Origin: Eriocheir sinensis
Lineage: Eukaryota; Arthropoda; Malacostraca; Decapoda; Varunidae
Direction of reading: 5' to 3'
Assembly (NCBI RefSeq): GCF_024679095.1
Contig: NW_026111763.1
Location: 124,001-188,000, forward strand
Length of the DNA: 64,000 bases
The notes below the pieces were generated by a model that saw nothing but the letters and a program-made list of their open reading frames with translations, did not search any database and had not been told where the DNA came from. Of this stretch, positions 1 through 11,442 are shown in pieces (position 1 is the first letter of the stretch; the number at the start of each line of letters is the position of its first letter). The position numbers and the translations under genes are program-made.

Positions 1-780
1 TCCCTTCCTTCACCTTCCTTCCTCTCTCCTCCCTCACTTATTTGATCTCTTTCTTCCTTCCTCCTTTCCTTAGCCTTCCTCCATTTCCTCTTTCCTGTCC
101 TATACCTGTTCTACCTCCTCCCTCACTCCTTTCTTACCTCTCCTCTGTTCCTCTCCTCTTCATTAACCTCTTCATTTGCTCTATCTCCTTCACCTCTTCT
201 CTCCATCTCCCTTCCCTTCCTTCACCTTCCTTCCTCTCTCCCTCCCTCACTTACTTAATCTCTCTCCTCCTTCCCTCCTTTCCTTATCCATCCTCCATTA
301 CCTCCCTCCTCCCTCCCTCACTGCCTCACCCTTCCCTCTCACTTTCGTCCTTTCTTTACCTCTCCCCTCCCTTTATTCACCTTTCTTTACCACTCCCCTT
401 CATCTCTCCTTCCCTTCCTCTCTTACCTCTCTCTCTCTCTCCCTTCCTCACCTTCCTCCCTCTCTCCACTCTCACTTACTTTACCTTCCTCCTCCTTCCC
501 TCCTTTACTACAACTTCCTCTATTTCCTTCCTTCCTTTCTTTAACTGTCCTCCCTTTCTCCCTCTTTTACCTTTCATTATTTCTCCCTTCCTTCACCTTC
601 CTCCTTACCTCTCTCACTTAACTGTACCTCTGCTCTCTCTCCCTTTCCTCCCTTCCTTCACTTTCCTCCCTTCCTCTCTTAATTCTCCTCTACCTCTCCC
701 TTCCTTCCATCTTCACCTTCCTCCCTTCCTTCGCCCTTCCTTCCTTCCTTTACCTGCCTACCATCTTTCTATCTCCTCCT
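1..780. repeat. Pyrimidine-rich low-complexity DNA
   Basis: The plus strand is almost entirely C and T with short tandem motifs such as ccttcctccct. Long open frames here are Ser/Leu/Pro-only artefacts of the composition. No gene is seen. Confidence 0.9.
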
Positions 781-2290
781 ACATCATCTTCCCATTTTCT
801 TTCACATCATCTTCCCATTTTCTTTCCCATCATCTTCCCATTTTCTTTCCCATCATCTTCCCATTTTCTTTCCCATCATCTTCCCATTTTCTTTCACATC
901 ATCTTCCCATCTTCTTTCTCATCATCTTCCCATCTTCTTTTCCATCATCTTCCCATTTTCTTTTACAACTTCCCATTTTCTTTCACATCTTCCCATCTTT
1001 TTTCACATCATCTTCCCATTTTCTTTTACATCTTCCCATTTTCTTTCACATCTTCCCATCTTCTTTTCCATAATCTTCCCATTTTCTTTTACATCTTCCC
1101 ATTTTCTTTCACATCTTCCCATTTTCTTTTCCATCATCTTCCCATATTCTTTCACATCATCTTCCCATATTCTTTAACATCATCTTCCCATTTTCTTTCA
1201 TATCATCTTCCCATTTTCTTTCCCATCATCTTCCCATTTTCTTTCACATCATCTTCCCATTTTCTTTCACATCATCTTCCCATTTTCTTTCACATCATCT
1301 TCCCATTTTCTTTCCCATCATCTTCCCATTTTCTTTCCCATCATCTTCCCATTTTCTTTCCCATCATCTTCCCATTTTCTTTCCCATCATCTTCCCATTT
1401 TCTTTCCCATCATCTTCCCATTTTCTTTCCCATCATCTTCCCATTTTCTTTCCCATCATCTTCCCATTTTCTTTCACACCATCTTCCCATTTTCTTTCCC
1501 ATCATCTTCCCATTTTCTTTCCCATCATCTTCCCATTTTCTTTCACACCATCTCCCCATTTTCTTTCCCATCATCTTCCCATCTTCTTTCATATCATCCT
1601 CCCATTTTCTTTCACATCATCTTCCCATTTTCTTTCACACCATCTTCCCATTTTCTTTCACACCATCTTCCCATTTTCTTTCACACCATCTCCCCATTTT
1701 CTTTCACATCTTCCCATTTTCTTTCACACCATCTCCCCATTTTCTTTCACATCTTCCCATTTTCTTTCACACCATCTTCCCATTTTCTTTCACACCATCT
1801 CCCCATTTTCTTTCACATCTTCCCATTTTCTTTCACATCTTCCCATTTTCTTTCACACCATCTTCCCATTTTCTTTCCCATCATCTTCCCATTTTCTTTC
1901 ACACCATCTTCCCATTTTCTTTCACACCATCTCCCCATTTTCTTTTCTATCATCTTCCCATTTTCTTTCACACCATCTTCCCATTTTCTTTTACATCATC
2001 CTCCCATTTTCTTTCACATCATCTTCCCATTTTCTTTCACATCTTCCCATTTTCTTTTCCATCATCTTCCCATTTTCTTTCACACCATCTTCCCATCTTC
2101 TTTCACACCATCTTCCCATCTTCTTTCACATCATCTTCCCATTTTCTTTCACATCATCTTCCCATTTTCTTTCACATCATCCTCCCATTTTCTTTCATAC
2201 CATCTCCCCATTTTCTTTCCCATTATCTTCCCATCTTCTTTCACATCATCCTCCCATTTTCTTTCACACCATCTTCCCATCTTCTAATCC
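781..2290. repeat. 20/23-bp minisatellite
   Basis: About 70 copies of a unit built on cccattttctttcacatc. The 23-base form carries an extra atc (catcatctt) and a 20-base form lacks it. Copies differ mainly at ccc versus cac and ttt versus tct. Unit type changes along the array, so it probably grew by local duplication. Confidence 0.93.
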
Positions 2291-2700
2291 CATACTCCCT
2301 TCCTACACCTGCCCTTCCCGTCCCTCCTCGGCCTTTCCCTCCCTCTCTCCTTCCTTCTTTTCCTTCCTCTTCTCTCCCTCCTTCCTTCCTTTCCTCCCTT
2401 CCCTTTCTCCATCTCTCTTTCATCTCCCTTCCTCTTCTCTTCCTCCTTCCTCTCTTTCCTTATCTTCCTGTATTCTCTTGACAGATTTTAGTCTTGTTTT
2501 TCTTTCTCTTTCCTTCCTTTCCTTCATCTTCCAACTGTTCATTGTTCTCTAGACTTCAATTCTCTTACTTTGTGTAAGTCTTGTTTATTCAGTGTTTTCA
2601 TTTCTCTCTATTTCGTCCACTCTCTCTCTCCTTTCCATTTATTATATGTCCGTAAGTGTTCTCTTATAATCCGTAACTGCACTTTATCCACTCTCGCCAG
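2291..2700. other. Pyrimidine-rich spacer
   Basis: CT-rich to about 2480, then AT-rich DNA with no open frame or repeat I could resolve. Confidence 0.6.
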
Positions 2701-4864
2701 TCTTCCTTCTCTCTAAGTATAATCGGTTTTGTCTTTTATTATTTTCACCATTTTTCCTTTCTCTATCTTTTTTCATTTTTTTTGCTTCCTCTTTCTGCTG
2801 ATAAACTGTTCTATATTTCACTCTAATTTATTTATTTTTTTATTCTATTACTCCATCGTTTTTTTCATTTCAGTTTTTGGTGTTTTTTGCGAGTTCCATT
2901 TTTTTCATTATACTGTTAAGCTTTTCTACTTTTCACTCTAATTTCCTTTTTTCTATTTCTCTATCTGTGTTTCCCTTCAAATGCGTAGTTTTTGTGTTGT
3001 TTTTATTCTTGATCAAAGGATAATTATTTCCATTTCTTCATTCTACTAAAAGCCTCTTCTATGTTTTACTAATTTATCTTTTTTTTACATCCCTCTATCT
3101 CTTTTCCCTTCCAGTCTCGTATTTTTTGTTGTTTCGTTTATTTTGTTATTCGATCCACGGCTAATTACATCCATTTTTTTTCATTCCACTAAAAAGCCTC
3201 TTCGTTTTTTTACTCATATATATCTTTTTTTCTTCTATCCCTCTCTCACTTTTTTCATCAGATGCGTAGGTGTTGTTTTATTCCTAATTATTTCCTTTTT
3301 TTCATCCTACTAAAAGCCTCTTCGATCTTTTATTCATATTTATCTTTTTTTCTTCTAGCCCACTATCACTTTTTTTCCTTCAGATGCGCAGTTGTTATTT
3401 TGTTCCTATTTTGTTACTCGACCGTCGGATAATTATTTCCAATTTTTTTCATTCTACTAAAAGCCTCTTCTATTTTTTACTACTCTATCTTTTTTTTCTA
3501 TCCTTCTATCTCTTTTTCTCTTCAGATGCGTAATTTTGGTTGTTGTTCTGTTCCTATTTTGTTACTCGATCAATAGGTTATCAATTCTATATTTTCATTT
3601 CACTAAAAGCCTCTTCGATTTTTTACTCATATTTACCTTTTTTTCTTCAGTCCCACTATCACTTTTTTTTCAGATGCGCAGTTGTTTTATTCCTAATTAT
3701 TTCCATTTTTTTTCGCTCTACTAAAAGCCTCTTCGATTTTTTTACTCATATTTACCTTGTTTTCTTCTCTCCCACTATTACTTTTTTTCTTCAGATGCGC
3801 AGTTTTTTGTTGTCGTTTTGTTGCTATTTCGTTACTATCTCTTTGCGTAACGAATTCGTCCCTTTCTCTTTCTACTACGTAATAACCGGTTCTATCTTTC
3901 ACTAATCTGACCTTTCTTCTCTATGTCATTCTTTTCCCTTTGGTCCCCACGTTTTAGTTTACTTTTAGTTTACCAATTGTGTTATTCTTTGTATAATTGA
4001 TTTCACTGTTCACTACTTTTTCCTTTTATTTCTGTATGGATATTTTATATCTTCTGCGCAGTTTGTATTTTGGCGATTCTGTTACTTTACGGATAATCGG
4101 TTTCACTTTTCACTAATGCATCTTTCTACCTATCTTTCTTTTCACTAACTTAACTTTTTTATATACATCTTTCTTTTCCTTTAGATGATCAGGTTTTATT
4201 TTGCCATTTGTGTCACTCTAAGTTAAATCGGTTCTGTTTTTTCACTACTTTAACCTTTCTTGCATAGCTTCCCTCTGTATCTTCTGAGCAGGATGCATAT
4301 TGCTTATTGTGTTACTCTACGGATTCTCGGTTCCACGTTTCACTAATCCAACCTTTTCATCATTTCTTTTCCTTTTGATGCGCAGGTTGTATTTTGACGA
4401 TTCTGCTTACTCTACGGGTTCTACTTTTCAGAAGCTTAACTTTTTCTATCTCTTTTCTATCTCTTCTACCTCTACTTTTTTTTTTTTACATCTAAATGCA
4501 CAGGTTGTATTTTGCCATTTATGTTACTTTGGATATTCGGTTAGACTTCTCATTAATCTTACCTTATTTTCTGTATCTTTCTTTTATATTATTTTCTTCT
4601 AATAATCAGTTCCATTTTCAACTAATCTAACCTTTTTCCTATATCTATCTTCTATATCTTCTGCGCAGGTTGTATTTTGCCTATTTTATTTACTCTACGA
4701 ATAGTCGGTTCCAGTTCTCACTAATATAGCTTTCTACCTGTCTTTCTTTTCACTAAATTAACCTTTCTTTACATATCTTTCATTTCCATTAGGTGATCTG
4801 GTTTTATTTTGCCACATATGTTACTCTACGGACAATCAGTTCCCTATTTCACTAACTTTTCTAC

Positions 4865-4890
<26 letters not shown>
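2701..4890 (+). repeat. Diverged tandem array of acceptor-like units
   Basis: About 14 units of roughly 90-150 bp. The first half (to about 3900) contains ctactaaaagcctcttcga, and the second half contains ttactctacggataatcgg. Nearly every unit ends with a T/C tract followed by ttcagatgcgcag or a close variant (near 3260, 3378, 3522, 3672, 3793, 4057, 4279, 4380, 4497, 4664). The same pattern, pyrimidine tract then cag then gtgcgcc, forms the acceptor of the exon starting at 4903. The array therefore looks like repeated copies of the 3' end of one intron. Confidence 0.75.
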
Positions 4891-4900
<10 letters not shown>

Positions 4901-4902
4901 AG
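4869..4902 (+). promoter_or_regulatory. 3' splice site of the terminal exon
   Basis: A CT dinucleotide tract of about 30 bases runs into cctcag at 4897-4902. Downstream of the ag, one frame is open without a stop to 6091, including the 12 codons before the first ATG, as expected for an internal exon start. This is predicted from sequence only. Confidence 0.65.
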
Positions 4903-6091
4903 GTGCGCCGTTCCCACCACTCTCGGCTACAAACCAGTCATGCTTCTTGAGGACAGCGACTTCCCGATCACAACTACCATCGCCTCCCACCTCCTTACCA
5001 CCACGATCCCCACTACGACAACCACCACTACCACCACCACTACCACTAGCATCTCTGCGACTCTGGACATCATCACGGACACACACAACAGCAGTGAGGA
5101 GAGTAACGCTACGATGAGGATGACGGAAGAGAGTAATTCTATAATGGATGATGAGAATGATGCAACCCTGACCAGCGCCCCACGTCACGAACCCCCGCCA
5201 GTCAACGCTTCAGTGAGTTACGTGGACGTGGAGACAGCGGCCACGACAGACATCCACCCACAGACAACACCAGAGGGACACAGCACCACCCCGACGGCTG
5301 TGGCATCCTCCCAAAGGGCACCCACGCCTTATCCACGCCAACCCACGCCTACAACGACTCCCACGAACGCCCCCACGCCCACCACGCTGCCATACTGGAT
5401 CATACACAACCGCATGCCGCCCTTTGACCACCATGCCACCGTGCACCCCCCAGCGGCCCCACGGAGGAGCGCAAAGCCTCGCCTGGGGGTGGCACTGCAC
5501 GGTGAGACGGTCCGGGAGAAGGCGACGCTCAAGGCACACAAGCCACGCAGAATAAATCGTAATAAAGTCACAGAGAAGAAGCGCCACGCATCAAGATCCT
5601 CCGCGCGGCCCTCCAACATCCTGGAGCACACCAAGGACCTCTGGGTGTTCCGCGGCGCTGGCAACCACGGCCTGAGTCCCGGCCAGCCGCTGCCTCTCGG
5701 TCGTCTCAGCCGCGGCCACGTCAACGACTGGGCGGTGGTGGGCGCGGGCGTTGTGGCCTCTTCAGTGGGCGTGGCCTTGCTGGTGTGTGGGTTTCTCCTT
5801 GCCCGAGGGCGTAGCAAAACCAGGCCCATGTGGGAGGCGTCCTCGTACTGGCGTGAGGGAGCGGACGAGGACGTGGTGATGGCGGTGGGCGGCAGCAGCG
5901 AGGAGGACGAGGGGACGCTTACGGATTCCGAGGGGACCGTGGGCGTGGTGACGGACACCCACCGCGGCCTCAACAACCGCCTCTACCTCCTGCTGCAGAG
6001 GGACACGGCCACCGGTATCACACCAGACACGCTGCCAGTCCCCCGCTCACCCTCCCCGGCTGACCCCACCACGTCTCCCGCCTGGCACTGA
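4903..6091 (+). CDS. Terminal exon of a single-pass membrane protein (C-terminal part)
   Basis: The frame is open from the acceptor at 4903 to TGA at 6089-6091, about 395 codons. The ATG at 4940 is internal to the frame and I do not take it as the start. Counting from that Met, residues 1-260 are an ectodomain stalk rich in Thr, Pro and Ser, with N-glycosylation sequons in NSS, NAT and NAS near residues 50-93 and basic stretches near 190-215. Residues about 265-288 form one hydrophobic segment (VVGAGVVASSVGVALLVCGF) followed by ARGRSK, which predicts a type I topology. The tail of about 95 residues is acidic (SSEEDEGTLTDSEG) and ends with Pro/Ser-rich sequence. GC content and codon use are coding-like and differ sharply from the AT-rich intron upstream. 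The upstream exons lie outside the window or were not recognised. I do not recognise the family; a mucin-like adhesion or receptor protein would fit. Confidence 0.75.
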
Positions 6092-6373
6092 CCCCCCGCC
6101 CCTCCCACGCCCTTAAGGAGAGGAAGGGAGTCAGTTTCCTGCCTCGGCTCCTCCCTCGCCGCTAACTGGCATTATGATCCTGCCTGCCTCGACACGGGAC
6201 TGTACTTTGGGAGCCTGCGCCGACCTCACCTGGACTTATTTCTCTCCCCTTCCTTCCCTCTCCCTCTCTCTCTCCCTGTCTGCCGGGGTGCCACACGGAC
6301 GCAGCAACAAGGCAGCAGCATCACCGTGCGTGCGTGTGTGTGTGCGTGCGCCGGGACACCAGTGATTCATAGT

Positions 6374-6379
6374 ATTAAA
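6374..6379 (+). terminator. Poly(A) signal attaaa
   Basis: ATTAAA lies 283 bases after the stop codon, followed by a GT-rich stretch (tttatgtttatgtta) that could act as the downstream element. The 3' UTR between holds a CT tract and a gtgtgc run. Confidence 0.5.
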
Positions 6380-6409
6380 GCGTTTATGTTTATGTTAGTC
6401 AGATGTCTT

Positions 6410-6900
6410 GGTGCCATTAATCGTTTTGGGGTCTCGAGGCTCAAAGTGATGAAGACGAAGCAGCTCGGGATAAAAGATAACACCCAACCCTAAGCCTCCC
6501 ACGCCTCTCATACAGTAAAAGGGACTCCATAAGCTCATCCAAGACGCTAAACATAGGCCTTGTACAGAGCCTTGCCCATGTGTTACAGGGAAGAAAGAGC
6601 AGAAAGAAATATAGAAAGAAAGATAAAACCCAACCCTAAGCCTCCCACGCCTCTCATACAGTAAAAGGGACACCGTAAGCTCACGCAAGAGTCCTGTAAA
6701 AGTAAAACAGTAAATATAAACCATTCCGAGAGCCTTGTCGATGTGTTAGCGGGAAGAAAGAGAAAAAAAGAAAGAAAGAAAAACCCCAATCCTACGCCTC
6801 CAACGATCCCCATGACACTAAATGAGACTCCGTAAGCTCATCCAATAATCTAGTAAGCATAAGCCTTGCCGATAGCCTTGCCCATGTTGGTCTCTGCCCC
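6410..6900. repeat. Three-copy tandem repeat, about 150 bp
   Basis: Units start with ccaaccctaagcctcccac near 6484 and 6630, with a diverged third near 6784. They share taagctcatcc, gccttgcccatgtgtta and gggaagaaagag. Period is about 146-154. Confidence 0.8.
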
Positions 6901-7065
6901 GCCCTCTCTTCCTGGCGATGGTCCGTCTCTCCGAGGTTTTGCCGCGAGGGAATAAGACAGTGCGTGGCCGTTAGCGGTGTTAATGAAGAGTGACGTGAGG
7001 GAGCTAGGGTGTGGGTGTGTGCCTACGTAGCTAGCTGGTCCTGTTAGGCCTGGTCGCTGCTAGGG

Positions 7066-7310
7066 ATGTGATGGAGTGGGGAAAAGAGCAAAGAGTGAAA
7101 AATTATGAAAGAATGAGACAGGAGGAGTAAAGAATAAGAAATAAGGAAAAATAAGAAAGGGTAAAGAGTAAAACAAAAGTAGAATAAATGTGATGGAGTG
7201 GGGAAAAGATTAAAGAGTGAGAAGTTATGAGAGAATGAGAAAGGAGGAGTAAAGAATAAGAAATAAGGAAAAATAAGAAAGGGTAAAGAGTAAAACAAAA
7301 CTAAGAAAAG
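7066..7310. repeat. Two-copy 121-bp tandem repeat
   Basis: gatggagtggggaaaaga recurs near 7070 and 7191 with matching sequence through aagggtaaagagtaaaac. The DNA is purine-rich with no coding potential. Confidence 0.8.
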
Positions 7311-7374
7311 TGTAAGGAGTTAGACAAGTAAGAAAGAATTAGACCAAAAAGTATAGAGTGACCGAGGAGGATTA

Positions 7375-7915
7375 TGCCCCTGTGCCAATTTGTACGCAGT
7401 AAGGAATGTGTGTAAAACTAGGGTGAGGATTACTTGTGCCAGTTTGTACGCGGTAAGGAAGGTATAGGATCAGTATTTTGTGTGCCAATTTGTACGCGGT
7501 AAGGAAGGTATAGGATCAGTATTTTGTGTGCCAGTTTGTACGCGATAAGGAAGGTATAGGATCAGTATTTTGTGTGCCAATTTGTACGCGATAAGGAAGG
7601 TATAGGATCAGTATTTTGTGTGCCAGTTTGTACGCGGTAAGGAAGGTATAGGATCAGTATTTTGTGTGCCAATTTGTACGCGATAAGGAAGGTATAGGAT
7701 CAGTATTTTGTGTGCCAGTTTGTACGCGGTAAGGAAGGTATAGGATCAGTATTTTGTGTGCCAATTTGTACGCGATAAGGAAGGTATAGGATCAGTATTG
7801 TGTGCCAGTTTGTACGCGATAAGGAAGGTATAGGATCACTATTTTGTGTGCCAATTTGTACGCGATAAGGAAGGTATAGGATCAGTATTGTGTGCGCCAA
7901 TTTGTACGCGATAGA
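7375..7915. repeat. 46-bp minisatellite with alternating units
   Basis: About 11 units of 46 bp built on tttgtacgcgataaggaagg and ggatcagtatttt. Units alternate ccagttt and ccaattt almost strictly from 7436 to 7900, so the longer period is 92 bp. Direct repeats abut without spacers. Confidence 0.92.
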
Positions 7916-8085
7916 AAGAAATAGAAAACGAGGGCGATGCCTACCCCGAGCGAAACTCTCTAGCAGAACACAACGAGGCAATTTACCTGTCAATTTACCT
8001 GCAGCGCTAAGTGTCAGGTGAGGCCAACAGGTGTGAGATGCTCGATATGAGATAGCCGCCGCCAAGCAGTTCTATGTACGGCAGG

Positions 8086-8470
8086 AGGAATAGAGGTGAC
8101 ACTCCTGAGGCTGCTGGGAAACTAAACCGACGAGACCTCTGCAAGCACGTGAGACAGAGCTAAGAGGAACGGTGAAACAAGTGGAAGGGAAGAAAGATAA
8201 GGGACGAAGAACAATGAAACAAATTAAGGCGAGGAATAGAGGTGACACTCCTAAGGCTGCAGGAAAACTTAACCGAAGAAATCTCCACAAGCACGTGAGA
8301 CAGCTAAGAGGAACGGTGAAACAAGTGGAAGGGAGGTTTCTGTAAGAGGAAAGATAAAGGACGAAGAACAATGAAACAAATTTAGGCGAGGTTTCCACAA
8401 GAGGACTGAAACCTAAACCCGAGGCCTCAGGAGAGATAAGATACGAGGAACAGTGAAAGAAATGCAAGTG
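8086..8470. repeat. Tandem repeat, about 145 bp
   Basis: gaggaatagaggtgacactc near 8087 and 8232, then a partial third unit. Shared blocks include aagcacgtgagacag, gaggaacggtgaaac and aagaacaatgaaac. Confidence 0.8.
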
Positions 8471-8479
8471 AGGTTTCTA

Positions 8480-8960
8480 TAAGAGAATGAAAACCTAAAA
8501 CTAAGGCCTCACGAAGCTAGGCAAACACCAAAACGAGGTGAGCTCTCTACAACATAACTAAAAACCAGAAAGCCAAGGCCCCACGAAGCTACGAGGAACA
8601 GCATAACGAAATGAGCTCTCTCTAACAGGACTAAAAAACAGAAAATCAAGGCCTCACGAAGCTACGAGGGACAGCATAACGAAATGAGCTCTCTCTAACA
8701 GGACTAAAAAGCAGAAAATCAAGGCCTCACGAAGCTACGAGGGACAGCATAACGAAATGAGCTCTCTATAACAGGACTAAAATACAAACACCAAGGGCTG
8801 ACGAGGCTAGACAAACAGCATAACGAAGTGAGCTCTCTATAACAGGACTAAAATACAAACACCAAGGGCTGACGAGGCTAGACAAACAGCATAACGAGGT
8901 GAGCTCTCTACAGTAGGACTAAAAACAAGAAAACCAAGGCCTCACGGAGCTACGAGGAAC
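8480..8960. repeat. Tandem repeat of about 69-72 bp
   Basis: Six to seven units with aggcctcacgaagctacgag, agcataacgaaatgagctc and caggactaaaa. The last units carry agggctgacgaggctag instead. The array continues from, and is related to, the repeat to its left. Confidence 0.8.
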
Positions 8961-9420
8961 AGTGAAGCCGAAAGAAGTTTTTACATACAAGGAGTAGAAA
9001 AACTAATACCGAGTCCTCTGAAAGTAAAGAGAAACAAGAGAAGCGATATGTCTTATGTGAAACGAAGTGTGCTGTTTATACGAGAGGAAGAAAAGCTAGA
9101 AAAAAACTACAACTCGAGGCCTCTGTAAGCTATAAACAAAAGAATCGCTATCTCTTCCTAGTAAAATATAGATTCTAAAGACAAAGGAAGTAAGGAGAAA
9201 CAAAAGAAACAATGCGTATCTCTTCCTAGTAAGAGGTAAACTATAAAGACCTTTGTACAGCCTAGCCCATAGATAACTCTTTGTAGACAGAACAGGCAGT
9301 AACCAACCCGGATCTTTGTAGTGTAAGATATCATATTATACAGTATAGTAGGAACCTTTGTACAGCAGGTGATAACAGTAGGTAGGCAGACCTTTATAAG
9401 CGGCAGAGAGGAAATAAAGA
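8961..9420. other. AG-rich DNA with decayed repeats
   Basis: Purine-rich sequence with faint copies of neighbouring units (aggcctctgtaagct, agacctttgtacagc). No gene is seen. Confidence 0.5.
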
Positions 9421-10800
9421 GATGTTACAGAGGAATATATAAACGTTTGAAGTCTTTGTATAGAGGATAATGATGATTTTTAATGGAACAAAATAGAAGA
9501 AGCATTTAAGAAGCATATAAGAAGCATTTGTAGGAGAATTTTAGGACAACAAACAGAAGGAAAATAAAAAAGATGACTGGAATATATAAACGACATAACT
9601 CTTTGTATAGAGGATAATGATGATTTTTAATGGAACCAAAGATAGGATAAGCGTATAGCAAATATGTGTAATGGAATATTTGGAAGAAAAACAAAAGGAA
9701 TTTTTTTTTACAACAAAGGAGACAGCTCAAGGGCACAGAAAAAAGAAAACAATAAAAAAAAGCCCGCTACTCGCTGCTCCCAAAAAAGAATCAAAAGAGG
9801 TGGCTGAAAAAAGGTCAATTTCGGGAGGAGAGGTGTCCCGATACCCTCCTTTTGAAAGAGTTCAAGTCGTAGGCAGGAGGAAATACAGATGAAGGAAGAT
9901 TGTACCAGAGTTTACCAGCGTGAGGGATGAAAGAGTGAAGATGCTGGTTTCTCTTGCATGAGGGGTTTGGACAGTATAGGGATGAGTATGAGTAGAAAGT
10001 CGTGTGCAGCGGGGCCGCGGGAGGGGGGGAGGCATGCAGTTAGCAAGCTCAGAAGAGCAGTCAGCGTGGAAATATCGATAGAAAATAGAAAGAGAGGCAA
10101 CATCGCGGCGGAATTTAAGAGGTAGAAGACTATCAGTAGGAGGAGGAGAGCTGATGAGACGAAGAGCCTTAGACTCCACTCTGTAAAGATGTAAGTGTAA
10201 TATATAAACGATGGAAGTCTTTGTATAGAGGACATGACGATTTTTAGTGGAACCAAATATAGGATAAGCGTTCAAGAAGCATTTGTAGGGGAATATTTAG
10301 ACGAGAAACTAAAGGAAAATAAAAAAAAGAAAGGTGGAATATATAAACGATGGAAGGCATTGTATAGAGAATATGAACATTTTATATGGAACAATATATA
10401 GGATAGGAATTTAAGAAGCATTTGTAAAAAAGAATATATAAACGATGGAACGATGGAAGTCTTTGAGATGAAGATTTTATTTGGATATAATAAAAAATAT
10501 ATTTTTAAGAGAAGTATTTGTAAGGGAAATGATAGGACGAGACATAGAAGAAAAATAAGAAGATAAATGAAATATATAAACGATGGAAGGCTTTGTACAG
10601 AGAATATGCAGATTTTTAATGGAACAAAATATAGGATAAGGATATAGGAAGCATTTGTAAGGGAATTTTGTGTCGATAAACAAAAGGAAAATAAAAAGAT
10701 GACTGGAATATATAAACGATGGAAGTCTTTGTATAGAGAATATGAAGATTTTATATGGAACAGACTAAAGGACAGGAACTTAAGAAGTATTTTCAGGGGA
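9421..10800. repeat. Tandem repeat, about 135-150 bp, interrupted by a LINE
   Basis: Units contain aatatataaacgatggaagt, ctttgtatagaggat, tttttaatggaacc and aagaagcatttgtagg. Copies start near 9433, 9580, 10198, 10338, 10435, 10572 and 10708. A further partial copy lies at 12583-12620 beyond the GT tract. Confidence 0.8.
9702..10184 (-). mobile_element. 5'-truncated Jockey-like LINE (RT C-terminus and 3' UTR)
   Basis: On the minus strand a fragment reads RVESKALRLISSPP, DSLLPLKFRRDVASLSIF and YFHADCSSELANCMPPPLPR. This resembles the C-terminal tail that follows the reverse transcriptase in Jockey-type elements common in arthropods. A frameshift breaks the last part. The T run at 9702-9710 would be the poly(A) tail. 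The right edge at 10184 cuts cleanly into the surrounding tandem repeat: aaagatg resumes where the empty unit has it. About 480 bp of the 3' end is present, so the copy is dead. Confidence 0.75.
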
Positions 10801-10849
10801 GTGATGGGACGAGCAGAAGGATAATATAAATGGATAAAACGAGAATGGA

Positions 10850-11110
10850 GGTATAATACAAGCTCAGACAGAATGAAAACTTAAAGAATGCGATAAGAAA
10901 TAGATTATACGACATACTGAAGAAAAAAATATAGAAAGATAAAATATATAATAGAAAGAATCGATAAAAACGGGGGTAAATTTAGAGGTGATACATACAC
11001 TCACGAAAATAAAAGTATAACAAAAGCTCAAACGGAATGAAAACTTGAAGAACACGATAAGAAATAGATAATACGGTATAGATAACTTATACCGACTAAA
11101 ATAAGTAGTA
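10850..11110. repeat. Two-copy repeat, about 165 bp
   Basis: caaaagctcaaacggaatga near 11020 matches acaagctcagacagaatga near 10858, and both are followed by aagaaatagat and tacga/tacgg. AT-rich, no coding potential. Confidence 0.65.
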
Positions 11111-11215
11111 AAAGCTAGGATAGGTAAACGGGAGGCCTTTGAAGGGAGGAAAAAGAAAGAAACTGACGAAATATTTTTATCATTGGAGAAAAGAAGGAAA
11201 AAGAAAAAAAACTAA

Positions 11216-11439
11216 GGGCCATATTCTGAAACATTTCGGGGCTCGCCCACCCTGCCACACCTGACAGGGGATTCATAGAGGTTGTTGTGGGTTCTTCCAT
11301 GAGTAGTTTTAAGAGCCTATTGATAGTTTGACAAGGCTGCTGCACCATGAAAGTGAAAAAGCACTCCTGAGAACCTAATCTCCTCTACGGACTTTGGAAA
11401 TCGTTGCTGTGGGGCCGATAGCGTCTGGGAATACGAGCC
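11216..11439. mobile_element. Short PIF/Harbinger-like element (MITE)
   Basis: The left end gggccatattctgaaac is an imperfect inverted copy of the right end gtctgggaatacgagcc. The element is flanked by TAA at 11213-11215 and 11440-11442, the 3-bp TWA-type target duplication of PIF/Harbinger elements. It is 224 bp long with no coding frame. Confidence 0.65.
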
Positions 11440-11442
11440 TAA

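Noticed and set aside
42..1073. A 343-codon open frame rich in Ser, Leu, Pro and Phe
   Set aside because: It follows from pyrimidine-only sequence and passes into the 20/23-bp minisatellite without change of character. No domain or start context.
5329..5976. Antisense frame of 215 codons over the membrane-protein exon
   Set aside because: GC-rich coding DNA commonly leaves an open antisense frame. The plus frame has a splice acceptor, a membrane helix and a poly(A) signal.
7375..7915. Regular 46-bp repeats resembling a CRISPR array
   Set aside because: Repeats abut directly with no unique spacers, and the window is eukaryotic.
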